Shown piece by piece: positions 1-8,665 of a DNA stretch of 64,000 bases. The translations under genes were made by a program, and so were the position numbers. Source of the stretch: an uncultured Phocaeicola sp. (GTDB taxonomy: Bacteria > Bacteroidota > Bacteroidia > Bacteroidales > Bacteroidaceae); contig CALUET010000003.1 in NCBI GenBank assembly GCA_944319745.1, positions 124,001 to 188,000 on the forward strand. Reading direction: 5' to 3'. The stretch's first letter is position 1. Each line of letters starts with the position of its first letter. The notes beneath the pieces are model-generated. The model saw only the letters and a program-made list of their open reading frames with translations. It was not told the origin of the DNA and searched no databases.

Positions 1-290
1 CGCTGAACGGCTTTTCTTGCTTCGTTGAAACTGTTATATTGTGCGGTAACCTGCGTTTGTTGGAACGCATCAAGGTTGCGTATGATGCTGCGCGTGGTGG
101 AAGTATTGTCCAAATCTACCACTCCCATAGGCAGATTTACCGGTAATCCTTCGCTCATTAACGTGGTGAAGAAAAAATAACAAAACAAGGGAGCAATAAT
201 CATGCAGAATAAATAGACGGGATTCTTCGCAATGCGATGTATTTCTCTCTTTGTTATACGGATGAATCTTTCGTGAACGGCGACGGACAT
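1..290 (-). CDS. ABC-2 type transporter permease, N-terminal fragment
   Basis: Only the first 96 codons lie in the window; the gene runs off the left edge. The start is the ATG at 290-288, 13 bases after the stop of the HlyD-like gene. The protein opens with a basic cytoplasmic stretch, then a hydrophobic segment at about residues 23-45, then a soluble portion. This is the usual N-terminus of ABC-2 permeases of the YhgE/YbhS type, with one helix followed by a large periplasmic loop. It closes a TolC / HlyD / permease operon read leftwards, so a role in exporting a small molecule or polypeptide is likely. The ATPase is not visible and may lie further left. The substrate is unknown. Confidence 0.75.
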   Translation of the reverse strand, partial: MSVAVHERFIRITKREIHRIAKNPVYLFCMIIAPLFCYFFFTTLMSEGLPVNLPMGVVDLDNTSTTRSIIRNLDAFQQTQVTAQYNSFNEARKAVQ

Positions 291-303
291 AGTCTTTTTA
301 TTA

Positions 304-1290
304 TTATTTTTTTATGATGGCCGACATGCCGGGACGTAAGTTTTCTACCGGCGAAACGGGCTTGGCTTTTACCTCGAATGTCTTCAAGTCAAACTGACCG
401 GTTGTCTTTGTTGCTTTCCATGCAGCGTATGTTCCGAGATCTTTCATGTAGGTAATCTTGAATGTTGCTTCCTTTTCCAGGGCAGGGATATAAGCATTTA
501 TTTCGCCGCCTACCGTGAAATCTTTTAAAAAGTCCTCGCGGACATTGAATGTAACCCACATGTCATCAAGTTGGGCAACGTTCATTACCGGAGCTCCTGT
601 CCCGACCAATTCGCCCTCTTTTGGGAATATTTCGGTCACTTCACCGTCGGCCGTTGCTATGAGGAACGTTTCATCTATGTAAGAAGAAACCTCTTCCACT
701 ACGCCTTTTGCACGTTCCACCTGGGCGGCGGCCATCATCTTGTCTTCCTCTTGTGCACCGTTTTTGGCCATTTCGTATTGAGCTTTGGCTGCCTGTTCGG
801 TGGCGAGCATGGCTTCATACTGTGCTTTTGCTTCATCTTTTTTCTGGGCAGACATGACGCCTTCCTCGAATAACCGGTTGACACGTTGGTATGATTTCTC
901 TGCAATGTCCCGTCCGGCTATTGCCTTTTGCCACATTTCATAGGCTGTTTGCAGTTGTTCTGCACGCGTTCCGCGCAGGGCTTTTTCGTTAACGGCCAAG
1001 GCTGCCTGTTCTGCGGCCCGCGCTTGTGCCAGCTTTGCCATTACGTCGGGTGCTTCAAGGATTGCCAGTGTGTCGCCGGCTCTTACCTTGTCTCCTTCGT
1101 AAACGAAGTATTTCAGGATGCGTCCCGGCACTTTGCTTGATATGCGATATTCTGTTGCTTCGGCTTGTCCCTGGATAATTTCCGGTCCTTTCCCCAGCGT
1201 AAAGAAACCGATAATACTAACTGCTGCAATCACGGCAACGAGTGCGATGAGTGCCAATATCATGTTGTTTCGTTGTGTTTTTTCCGCCAT
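304..1290 (-). CDS. HlyD-family periplasmic adaptor (membrane fusion protein)
   Basis: A 328-residue inner-membrane-anchored adaptor linking an ABC permease to a TolC-like channel. One N-terminal transmembrane helix lies at about residues 10-32. A lipoyl/barrel-sandwich half motif follows at about 50-78 (VPGRI..YFVYEGDKV..GDTL), then an Ala/Glu/Lys-rich coiled-coil hairpin at about 85-200. The second barrel-sandwich half is near 205-240 (ATADGEVTEIFPKEGELV), followed by a beta-barrel domain. The architecture matches YbhG/EmrA-type adaptors. The start lies 10 bases after the stop of the TolC-family gene and the stop lies 13 bases before the permease start, so the three are almost certainly co-transcribed. 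Confidence 0.9.
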   Translation of the reverse strand: MAEKTQRNNMILALIALVAVIAAVSIIGFFTLGKGPEIIQGQAEATEYRISSKVPGRILKYFVYEGDKVRAGDTLAILEAPDVMAKLAQARAAEQAALAVNEKALRGTRAEQLQTAYEMWQKAIAGRDIAEKSYQRVNRLFEEGVMSAQKKDEAKAQYEAMLATEQAAKAQYEMAKNGAQEEDKMMAAAQVERAKGVVEEVSSYIDETFLIATADGEVTEIFPKEGELVGTGAPVMNVAQLDDMWVTFNVREDFLKDFTVGGEINAYIPALEKEATFKITYMKDLGTYAAWKATKTTGQFDLKTFEVKAKPVSPVENLRPGMSAIIKK

Positions 1291-1300
1291 TTGTCTGTAT

Positions 1301-2755
1301 TTATTTTAGAGTTCCCATTGATTTGTTCAGATAAACTTCACTCATTTTCAGGTCGATTTGTGCATCGATCTTGCCGGATTGGGCTGAAAGCCATGCGGCT
1401 TGTGCTTCAAGGACGTTGCTCGTTGGTATGACTCCTTCCTTGAAACCCAGATTGGCATACCGCAGATTTTCTTCTGCTTTCTCCATGTTTTTTTCAGCCA
1501 TGGCCAGTTTTTTTGTAGCTTCCTGTATCTTGTATGAATATTGCGTTACTTGTAATTCAACTTTTTCCTTGGCATCTTCCAGCTGATATTGTGCGATATT
1601 GGCTTCCGCCTTGGCCGCTTTTACTTTATAGATGCCCTCTCCCCAATGGAATATCGGAATATTTACGCTGACTCCGATGCCCCACATTCCGTGAAATTCT
1701 TTTTCAAATCCGTTTAACAATGAGGGGTTTGTGGTCAGATAATTCGCTGATAGGCCGATGGAAGGGAGAAAGTCTGCCCGTGTGACGTTGACCTTTTGTC
1801 TGTAAATCTTCGATGCAAGTTCCAGGCTTTTCAGTTCTTCCCGGTTGGCAAGGGCTGTATTTACGTTACTTTCCGTATATGTGTTTGGCAATGTCAGGTC
1901 TTGTATATTTTCATCGGCGAGGCGGATGTCACTGTCCAACGGCAGGCCGCATAGCTGGCATAGCACCATTTTCGACAAGCTCAGCCCGTTTTCTACCTGT
2001 GTTAACGCCATCTCTGCTTCATTTACCTTCACCTTTACGCTGAGCCCGTCGGCTTTGGTTGCTAAACCCTCGCGGATCATTTTCTCGATGTCCTGGTCCA
2101 GTTTGTTTACCAATTGCAGGAAACTCTCAGCCATCTTCTTCTTGTTTACCAGCGAAATTACCTGCCAATAGGCTAAATCGGTGTTGAGTATGACATCCTG
2201 CATCCCGCTCGCATGTTGCGAACGTGCCAGTTGTTCGGCATATTTGGTGATTTTATTGTATGCAATGATCCGCCCTCCCATGAAAAGAGGCTGCGTCAGA
2301 GTGGCCGTTCCTATGTAAAGATTGCGTGTGTCTGTGCGCAAAGCATCTACCAAACCTTGGCCCATGCTGTTCAAAGATGTGCTTAAAGGCTGGATGAGCG
2401 GCTGAAGGATTGTGCCGACAAACGGGTTGCTTGCCGTGATTCCGGCAAGCATTTGCTCTGCCTGAGCGCCGGCTGTCGTGCCGATGTTGCCGATAAGATT
2501 TTTTTGTTCATCGCTTAGCAGGGAGATTTCTTTCTGAGTGTGCATGTAACTTCCTGCCAGGTTTATTTTGGGAAGATAGTTTGTGAAAGCTGCTTTTCTC
2601 TGGTATTTTGCCGCATTGATCTGCTCTTGTGTGATGTGCAACTCTTTATTGTTGTCGAGAGCAAGGGCGCGGCAACTGTCTATGTTTAGCATGCGTTGAG
2701 CATAACTTCCAAGTGCGGTAGAAGATAGAATGATGAAAATCAAAATCTTTTTCAT
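1301..2755 (-). CDS. TolC-family outer membrane efflux protein
   Basis: A protein of about 484 residues forming the outer-membrane exit duct of the tripartite exporter encoded by this and the next two genes. I place the start at the ATG at 2755, giving a clean signal peptide (MKKILIFIILSSTALGSYA). An in-frame start 12 codons upstream would add a non-signal-like extension. Two long alpha-helical repeat halves rich in Ala, Gln and Glu follow, each with the Leu/Ala/Lys pattern of OEP domains; conserved points include IGLSANYLTTNPSL and the late GFKEGVIPTSNVLEAQ segment. It is the first gene of the operon. 102 non-coding bases separate it from the upstream S41 protease gene. Confidence 0.9.
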   Translation of the reverse strand: MKKILIFIILSSTALGSYAQRMLNIDSCRALALDNNKELHITQEQINAAKYQRKAAFTNYLPKINLAGSYMHTQKEISLLSDEQKNLIGNIGTTAGAQAEQMLAGITASNPFVGTILQPLIQPLSTSLNSMGQGLVDALRTDTRNLYIGTATLTQPLFMGGRIIAYNKITKYAEQLARSQHASGMQDVILNTDLAYWQVISLVNKKKMAESFLQLVNKLDQDIEKMIREGLATKADGLSVKVKVNEAEMALTQVENGLSLSKMVLCQLCGLPLDSDIRLADENIQDLTLPNTYTESNVNTALANREELKSLELASKIYRQKVNVTRADFLPSIGLSANYLTTNPSLLNGFEKEFHGMWGIGVSVNIPIFHWGEGIYKVKAAKAEANIAQYQLEDAKEKVELQVTQYSYKIQEATKKLAMAEKNMEKAEENLRYANLGFKEGVIPTSNVLEAQAAWLSAQSGKIDAQIDLKMSEVYLNKSMGTLK

Positions 2756-2857
2756 GCTAAAGTGCTTTAATGTTGAAAGTGTTTGAAGCAATTAACAAAG
2801 ATATTGCATAAACATTGAAGTGGCAAATAAAAAAACGCGAAAGATTGTTTTTTTAAT

Positions 2858-4234
2858 TTATCGCCTTGTCGTGTGTGGTTTCTCGGCAACGGAGTTGTAA
2901 ATGATCTGCACCTTTTGAGAGAAATGTCTCGCCTTTTTTGTAATACTATCGGTTGTTTCGTCCGTATCGGGCGCAGGAAAGCTTCCGGTATTCATGTGAG
3001 TCAGGACAGTTTGCAGCAAAGGTTCTTCCGGAGAGCCTAATTCTCCGAGTTCGCCACTGTAGTCTTCCTCCTGCTCATAATCGGGCAAAAGTCCGGAATC
3101 GTAGTAATCATAATAGCCGTCGGCGTTGGCCGCATAACAAGTAGTCAGCCATAATTCCACTTCAGGATACTGAGGGTTTGTGAATTTCTCCTGCGCTACG
3201 TTCTTGCCGAATGTGGCACTTCCTACTTGGATAAGGCGTTCTCCCAGATAAGGCCTCAGGCTGTTTATCAAAGATTCCGAGGCGGATGCCGTATTTTCAC
3301 CCGTTATGACGTAGAGATGTTCGTATGGGATGTTCGGTAAGCTGCCCGCTGTTGATGTACCGAAAAGGAGCGTTTCTTCCCGATTAAGCTTATCATTGAA
3401 TATAAGGTTCAGGAAAGTCTGGCCTATGACTTCCTGCGGTGCCACCGAAGAAGCCAATGTTCGTGCCGTTTCAAGGTAACCTCCTGCGTTATACCGCAGG
3501 TCGAGTATGATATCGTTCACCTCTCCGTTGCTCCAGTTTGCCAATGTTGTCAGCAATTCTTCGCCGTCATTTTCACCAAATTCGTTGTACAGCAAGTATC
3601 CGGCTTTTTTGTTTTCGGAAGACACCACCGTGGCTTGTAACAAATTTCGGGTTTCTACCGTGCGTGGAACGAGAGGATCGGTGGTGCGCAAGGTGTCGAA
3701 ATCGCTGCCATTATACGCGCCTATGATGAAAGAATGCGCTCCGGTTGGCTCTCCGATGTAGGTCGCATAATCGTTCGATGCAATTCGTTTGTTGTCTATG
3801 CCGATAATCCAGTCCCCTCTTTTCAGCTCGATTCCGGGATCGGTTGCGGGAGAATTGGGTTGGGTATATAGTATTCTTATGGCATAGCTCCCGTTGCTTG
3901 TCCGGGTAGTTACGCCTTCGATGCCGAAGCTCGGCTTGTTTTCGGAACTGCGTGCCACGTCGACGGAGTCGATATGTGAGAATAAAACATTCCCTTTTTT
4001 GTCTCTTGGTGAGGCAATGGCGGAAAGAAGTTCTTGCGGTTTCAGGAAAAAATTTATGTTGTCTTCGGCAGGCAAGTCCTCATAGAACAGGTAATTTACC
4101 TGCATTGTATCGTATATCCAAGTCTTAGGAGCGATAAGTGCATAGTATTCCCCCGAGCGGTCTTCTCCGCACGACAGGAATAATCCCGGTAAGGTAATCA
4201 GGCCTATTACAATGGATATGGGAAACTTTTTCAT
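2858..4234 (-). CDS. S41-family (C-terminal processing) peptidase lipoprotein with PDZ domain
   Basis: A 458-residue predicted lipoprotein. The lipobox ends at Cys22 (LFLSC), so the mature protein is membrane-anchored on the periplasmic or surface side. A PDZ-like domain covers about residues 105-190 (LKRGDWIIGIDNK). The S41 catalytic core follows, with ILDLRYNAGGY at about 243-253, the signature TASASE at 315-320, and Lys344 in TFGK at the place of the catalytic lysine. The Ser/Lys dyad therefore looks intact. It belongs to the Bacteroidetes S41 group of cell-envelope proteases. It sits 25 bases downstream of the coiled-coil protein gene, suggesting joint expression. Substrates are not known. 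Confidence 0.88.
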   Translation of the reverse strand: MKKFPISIVIGLITLPGLFLSCGEDRSGEYYALIAPKTWIYDTMQVNYLFYEDLPAEDNINFFLKPQELLSAIASPRDKKGNVLFSHIDSVDVARSSENKPSFGIEGVTTRTSNGSYAIRILYTQPNSPATDPGIELKRGDWIIGIDNKRIASNDYATYIGEPTGAHSFIIGAYNGSDFDTLRTTDPLVPRTVETRNLLQATVVSSENKKAGYLLYNEFGENDGEELLTTLANWSNGEVNDIILDLRYNAGGYLETARTLASSVAPQEVIGQTFLNLIFNDKLNREETLLFGTSTAGSLPNIPYEHLYVITGENTASASESLINSLRPYLGERLIQVGSATFGKNVAQEKFTNPQYPEVELWLTTCYAANADGYYDYYDSGLLPDYEQEEDYSGELGELGSPEEPLLQTVLTHMNTGSFPAPDTDETTDSITKKARHFSQKVQIIYNSVAEKPHTTRR

Positions 4235-4259
4235 TGTATTAAGGGAAGAAGTCGGTAGT

Positions 4260-5129
4260 TTATTCCATTTCGAAAGAGCTTTGCCCGATCATATTTCCGT
4301 CGGCAAAGATGTAAATGCTGTAAGTTCCTGCAGGTAAAAACTCTTCCACATCCCAATAAACTGTTACGGATTGTTCCTCTCCCGTATATTCTATATACTT
4401 CTTTATGGAGTAAGCAATGTTTTTGTCTTCGTAAGGGAACGTGGTGTTTCCTTTGGTCAACACGCTGTTATCCGGCTTGGTTATGCGGATGTACAGTGTT
4501 TTGTTTCCGGTTTCGGCGGTAATGTTCTTGACGATTGTGAAAGAGACTGCGATTTTTTTCACGTCTTTTACCTTTCTTGCTTTCTTTCCCCGCTTATTCA
4601 TTGGGAGGGCTGTGATGTTGGTTGCATCAAGCTGTGCTGCCAATGAGACTTTTTCGTTGAGGTCTTTTTTCTCGGCAGTGAGGTTGCTTATCTGACGTGT
4701 TGCTACGTTGTATTTGTTTTTCACCTCGATGTTTTCTTTCGTAAGAGCCTCATTCAGCCGGTTCAACGAGTCGATTTGAATTACGTATGTCCTCAATACG
4801 GCGCGAACGGTCTTTAATTCTTTCTTCAATCTCGTGATTTCTGCCGCATCGCTGCTCTTTACTTGCCGGAGTTCTTCCAGTAACCGTTGGGTTTTCAACT
4901 TCTCGCTTTCCAACTTTTCCCGCAGCGAATCGTTGTTTATTTGTACTTGCAGTTCATCATATTGCGTGGCGAATGTGCTGTATTCATTCTCCATTTCTTC
5001 TTTTTCGATGGCGAAAAGTTCGCTCATCTCTTGGTTCTGCTGGTATTGGGTTACGGTTAAAACACACAGAACAATTGCCACTACGATGAGAGAGGCTATG
5101 ATGATGATTAGTTTTTTATTCTTTTCCAT
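4260..5129 (-). CDS. Membrane-anchored coiled-coil protein of unknown function
   Basis: I do not recognise a named family. I place the start at the ATG at 5129, giving 289 residues; an in-frame upstream extension would overlap the preceding gene and looks non-coding. A Lys-rich N-terminus is followed by one transmembrane helix at about residues 6-27, then a charged Glu/Lys/Gln coiled coil from about 35 to 165. A basic linker follows (NKRGKKARKVKDVKK), and then a beta-rich C-terminal domain of about 90 residues ending in an extracytoplasmic-looking sandwich. The topology suggests a type II membrane protein with a periplasmic stalk. It lies between a GLUG/fimbrillin lipoprotein and an S41 protease in what appears to be one transcription unit. 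Confidence 0.8.
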   Translation of the reverse strand: MEKNKKLIIIIASLIVVAIVLCVLTVTQYQQNQEMSELFAIEKEEMENEYSTFATQYDELQVQINNDSLREKLESEKLKTQRLLEELRQVKSSDAAEITRLKKELKTVRAVLRTYVIQIDSLNRLNEALTKENIEVKNKYNVATRQISNLTAEKKDLNEKVSLAAQLDATNITALPMNKRGKKARKVKDVKKIAVSFTIVKNITAETGNKTLYIRITKPDNSVLTKGNTTFPYEDKNIAYSIKKYIEYTGEEQSVTVYWDVEEFLPAGTYSIYIFADGNMIGQSSFEME

Positions 5130-5212
5130 AGTTGTTTGTTTGTGGCAAAAATACAATATTTTCACGAAGCGTGCGGAAAAGAGTATTAAAAAAATGTATA
5201 ATCCTCTTAAGC

Positions 5213-6946
5213 CTATTGCTTTTGTTCCTGGCTCAAATGGGTAGGATGAGAGGCCTCTTTGTCGCTCCATTCGGCGTAAGGCTTGTCAGAACCGGCTGTG
5301 GCATTCTTTGTATCTACCCATTCGTTTAACATGTCGGACAGCAGCTTCCCATTGCTTGTTTCCCATGTCTCGGCATCATATCGGAGCAGATTCTTGCTGA
5401 CAAGGTCTCCTTTCGAGTAAATGGCTGCGCTGTTCTTGTCGTAATAACAGCCTTGAATTGTGCCTGTACCTCCGTTCATGACGAGTACTCCCGATTTCTT
5501 TCCGGGTGTGACGCGGTAAACATAGCAGTTTTCTATGCTTCCGTTTCTGTCTGTCATGAAGCACAATCCACCGCTTTGTGCCGTCTTTCCCAGGTCGCAT
5601 TCTGCGGCATAACAGTTTTTTATGCCGCCGTAGTTGATGGCAGTCAGGCAGCCTGTCCAGAGTTCTTTTGCGGTGATTGAGATGTTTTCGGCGGCGCTGT
5701 TTCTGATGGTACCCAGGTTTACACCGGCAAGACCTCCTATGTATTCTGCGTTGTCGGCTTCGATTGAGCCGTTTGTTACCCGGCAACCGTCGATGAGGCC
5801 TTCGTTTTCGCCCGCAAGCAATGCGGCATATCGGGTACTGTATCCTTCACCGGCAAAGTGGGAGTCGGCTAAAGTGAGATTTTTTACCGTGGCTTTTTCT
5901 GCGATATATCCGAACAAACCGGAGCAAAGATCGTTTTCGTAGGGGTGGATTGTCAGGTTTGAAAGGGTATGTCCCTGCCCGTCGAATGTATCTTCGAAGC
6001 CTTTCTCCAGATTACGGAGATACAATCCTATGGGTAAAAGGCGGGCGCATTCTTCTTCGGAGAAGCGGATGTTTTGCTGTAAACGATACGTCATTTTCCC
6101 GTCGACAACGGCGCCAAATTCGTCCAACGTGCGGTTGTCGTACTCCTCTCCGTTAATTAAATGGGTAAAAGCAATGAAATCTTCGGCCGTATAGATTCCG
6201 GCACTTTCGGTAAGCGATTTCATGCGGCAGATGTAATGCCGGCCGCTTTGAAAATTGTATGGAGGAATTTGGGTTTGTATCGTGCCGTCTTTGGTTCCCA
6301 TTTCGACGTCGATATACAGTTTTTCGGCGGCGGGGACGAGAAAAGTATAGTTTCCGTCGGGCTGAGATTCCATTTGTATGGGAAATCTTTCGTCGGAATC
6401 GTAGGAAATGTCTCCGTTCTCCGGCGTCAGGGAACGGATGGTTTTCGACGGAACAAACCGGATGTTGCGCAGCATATTGTTGAGCGTGGGGCTGACCTGT
6501 ACCGTTATTTGCGAGAAAAGGTGACTGAAATGCAGCCGGATTACTTCTCCGTGCGGTATCGACTGGCGGCATGCGAGGATGTCTTTTAATCGTCCGTTTG
6601 CATCATATACGGAAGAATCTTTTTGGAAAGCCGGGTAATAAGCGCATATTTCGGCGCTTTCTTCTCCTTCATTCCACTTCTCGGGTAGTTTCCCGCACCA
6701 TTTTCCTTGCTGGTAAACAAGTGCTTCTCCTGAAACGTTGAGGCCGCCGCTGCTGAAAAAAGAAATCCGGCTTCCTTCGGGAAGAACCCCGTTGGTTATC
6801 GAACGTGACGGGGGACCGGAGCGAAACGTTGCATATTCGTTCCCTGAAACAATGACTGCGGCGGGAGCGTCGGTCTCCGGGAATTGGGACTGACATCCGC
6901 AAATCAGGAGGGAAATGACGGATATTTTGATAAAAAAGCGCTTCAT
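5213..6946 (-). CDS. Fimbrillin-like lipoprotein with GLUG repeats
   Basis: A 577-residue predicted lipoprotein; the lipobox ends at Cys18 (LICGC). The first ~245 residues resemble the fimbrillin/Mfa-like N-terminal domain of Bacteroidales surface proteins, including the LHFSHLFSQITVQV strand that often aligns in that family. The second half, about residues 310-500, carries GLUG-type beta-helix repeats (LFGYI...VKNLTLADS, GGLAGVN.GTIRNSAA, GGIKNCYA, GSIENCYV). Such proteins are generally surface adhesins or matrix-binding factors. It is the first gene of a likely three-gene unit with the coiled-coil protein (83 bases downstream) and the S41 protease. It may be a fimbrial tip or accessory adhesin, but no FimA-type operon partner is present. 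Confidence 0.8.
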   Translation of the reverse strand: MKRFFIKISVISLLICGCQSQFPETDAPAAVIVSGNEYATFRSGPPSRSITNGVLPEGSRISFFSSGGLNVSGEALVYQQGKWCGKLPEKWNEGEESAEICAYYPAFQKDSSVYDANGRLKDILACRQSIPHGEVIRLHFSHLFSQITVQVSPTLNNMLRNIRFVPSKTIRSLTPENGDISYDSDERFPIQMESQPDGNYTFLVPAAEKLYIDVEMGTKDGTIQTQIPPYNFQSGRHYICRMKSLTESAGIYTAEDFIAFTHLINGEEYDNRTLDEFGAVVDGKMTYRLQQNIRFSEEECARLLPIGLYLRNLEKGFEDTFDGQGHTLSNLTIHPYENDLCSGLFGYIAEKATVKNLTLADSHFAGEGYSTRYAALLAGENEGLIDGCRVTNGSIEADNAEYIGGLAGVNLGTIRNSAAENISITAKELWTGCLTAINYGGIKNCYAAECDLGKTAQSGGLCFMTDRNGSIENCYVYRVTPGKKSGVLVMNGGTGTIQGCYYDKNSAAIYSKGDLVSKNLLRYDAETWETSNGKLLSDMLNEWVDTKNATAGSDKPYAEWSDKEASHPTHLSQEQKQ

Positions 6947-7012
6947 ACCAGAAAAAGATTCGTTTAAATTATAACGGAACTTTTGCCTTCTGTTTACGCG
7001 ATTCGATGTTAA

Positions 7013-7057
7013 AAAACGAAAAAAGCGTCGGCCTTTCCAAAAGAGGCCGGCGCTTTA
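7013..7057 (-). terminator. Rho-independent terminator of the first glutamate dehydrogenase gene
   Basis: Read on the minus strand, a 13-base-pair GC-rich stem (AAAGCGCCGGCCT pairing with AGGCCGACGCTTT, one G-U pair) closes a 7-base loop and is followed by TTTTTT. It lies about 40 bases beyond the gene's stop codon. Confidence 0.85.
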
Positions 7058-7097
7058 CATGCTGAAGATGTATCCATCCTTTGGGTGGAATATTGCG

Positions 7098-8435
7098 TCA
7101 AACAATGCCCTGCGCCATCATGGCGTGAGCAATTTTCATGAAGCCTGCTATGTTTGCTCCCTTTACGTAATTGATGTAACCGTCGGGTTCTGTCCCGTAT
7201 TTCACGCACTGTTCGTGAATGTTATGCATAATTTTGTGCAGTCGGTCGTCTACTTCTTCCGCACTCCAGCTGAGGTGGATGGCATTTTGGCTCATTTCCA
7301 GTCCCGAAGTTGCCACGCCTCCGGCATTGACCGCCTTGCCCGGCGCGTACATGATTCGGTGCTTTATAAACAGATCAATGGCTTCCGGTGTACATCCCAT
7401 GTTGGAGATTTCTCCTACACACAGCACTCCGTTGTCTATTATGTGGCGTGCATCTTCCTCGTTTAATTCGTTCTGAGTGGCACAAGGAAGGGCGATGTCG
7501 GCTTTTACTTCCCAGGGACGTTTCCCTTCGATGAAGGTGGCCGACGGGAATCTCTCCGCAAAAGGAGCCACAATGTCGTTGCCCGAAGCCCGGAGCTCAA
7601 GCATATAATCTATTTTTTCTCCGCTTATTCCGTCCGGATCGTAGACATATCCGTCCGGGCCAGACAGCGTGATGACCTTTGCTCCCAGTTGTGTTGCTTT
7701 GGTTGCGGCGCCCCATGCCACATTGCCGAAGCCCGAGATTGCCACCGTTTTCCCTTTTATGTCGATGCCTTTCTCGTGAAGCATGTGTTTGACAAAGTAT
7801 AATCCTCCGAAACCTGTTGCCTCGGGACGGATCAATGAACCGCCGAATTCCAGTCCTTTCCCGGTAAATGTTCCGGAAAACTCGTGCGTCAGTTTTTTAT
7901 ACATGCCGAACATGTAGCCGACTTCTCTGCCGCCTACTCCGATGTCGCCGGCAGGAACATCTGTTTCTGCCCCGATGTGTTTCCATAACTCGAGCATGAA
8001 TGCCTGGCAGAAACGCATGATTTCTCCTTCGCTTTTCCCTCGCGGAGAAAAATCAGAGCCGCCTTTTCCTCCGCCCATCGGGAGTGTTGTCAGCGCGTTC
8101 TTAAACGTTTGCTCAAAACCTAAGAACTTTAGGATGGAAAGATTTACGGACGCATGAAAGCGGATGCCTCCTTTATACGGACCGATTGCGTTGTTGAACT
8201 GTACCCGATAGCCGAGATTTACCTGAACTTTGCCCTTATCGTCTGTCCAAGGTACGCGGAATATGATTACCCGATCGGGTTCAACCAGGCGCTCTATCAG
8301 GGAAACTTTTTCAAACTCGGGGTGTTGGTTGTACAAATCTTCTATTGAAATCAACACTTCTTTTACGGCTTGTAAATATTCTACTTCGCCCGGATGCTTG
8401 GCTTCCAGTGACGACATAATCTGATCGATGCGCAT
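7098..8435 (-). CDS. Hexameric glutamate dehydrogenase, paralogue 1
   Basis: A 445-residue glutamate dehydrogenase that interconverts 2-oxoglutarate plus ammonia and glutamate. The substrate domain has PYKGGIRFH near residues 86-94 and the catalytic GGGKGGSDF segment with Lys124. The dinucleotide fold carries GFGNVA. Its length matches bacterial hexameric enzymes. After the second beta strand it reads L-S-G-P-D-G, while the second copy in this window (16473-17807) reads M-S-D-S-D-G, which resembles the NADP-type SDS motif. The two may therefore differ in coenzyme. Bacteroides species are known to carry separate NADPH- and NADH-linked forms, but I cannot assign this copy with certainty. It has its own promoter and terminator. 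Confidence 0.95.
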   Translation of the reverse strand: MRIDQIMSSLEAKHPGEVEYLQAVKEVLISIEDLYNQHPEFEKVSLIERLVEPDRVIIFRVPWTDDKGKVQVNLGYRVQFNNAIGPYKGGIRFHASVNLSILKFLGFEQTFKNALTTLPMGGGKGGSDFSPRGKSEGEIMRFCQAFMLELWKHIGAETDVPAGDIGVGGREVGYMFGMYKKLTHEFSGTFTGKGLEFGGSLIRPEATGFGGLYFVKHMLHEKGIDIKGKTVAISGFGNVAWGAATKATQLGAKVITLSGPDGYVYDPDGISGEKIDYMLELRASGNDIVAPFAERFPSATFIEGKRPWEVKADIALPCATQNELNEEDARHIIDNGVLCVGEISNMGCTPEAIDLFIKHRIMYAPGKAVNAGGVATSGLEMSQNAIHLSWSAEEVDDRLHKIMHNIHEQCVKYGTEPDGYINYVKGANIAGFMKIAHAMMAQGIV

Positions 8436-8481
8436 AACTTCTTCAATTTAGGCGTTTGACAAAAAGATATTACCTTTTCTG

Positions 8482-8513
8482 TAAAGATAAAGTTTTCGTT
8501 GTTTTAATGCAAA
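8482..8513 (-). promoter_or_regulatory. Promoter of glutamate dehydrogenase paralogue 1
   Basis: On the minus strand there is a TTTG -33 box (8513-8510), a 20-base spacer and TATCTTTA (8489-8482), which is close to the Bacteroides -7 consensus TAnnTTTG. The gene start is about 40 bases from the predicted transcription start. Confidence 0.55.
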
Positions 8514-8665
8514 TATCCCGTTGTTATTTTTATTAAATTGTGATAAAATGTCAATAATATATCCGTGAATTGACAGAAAGATGCCGACATTCTTTTCCCG
8601 TTAGTTGCATAAACCGGCAAAAATGTCTTAATTTGTTAGACAATACAGCTTTAATTTTTTGTGCG

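Noticed and set aside
8570..8665. Upstream in-frame extension of the ATP-grasp/receiver protein from a TTG
   Set aside because: The extra 32 residues show no domain character and a good ATG lies at 8666.
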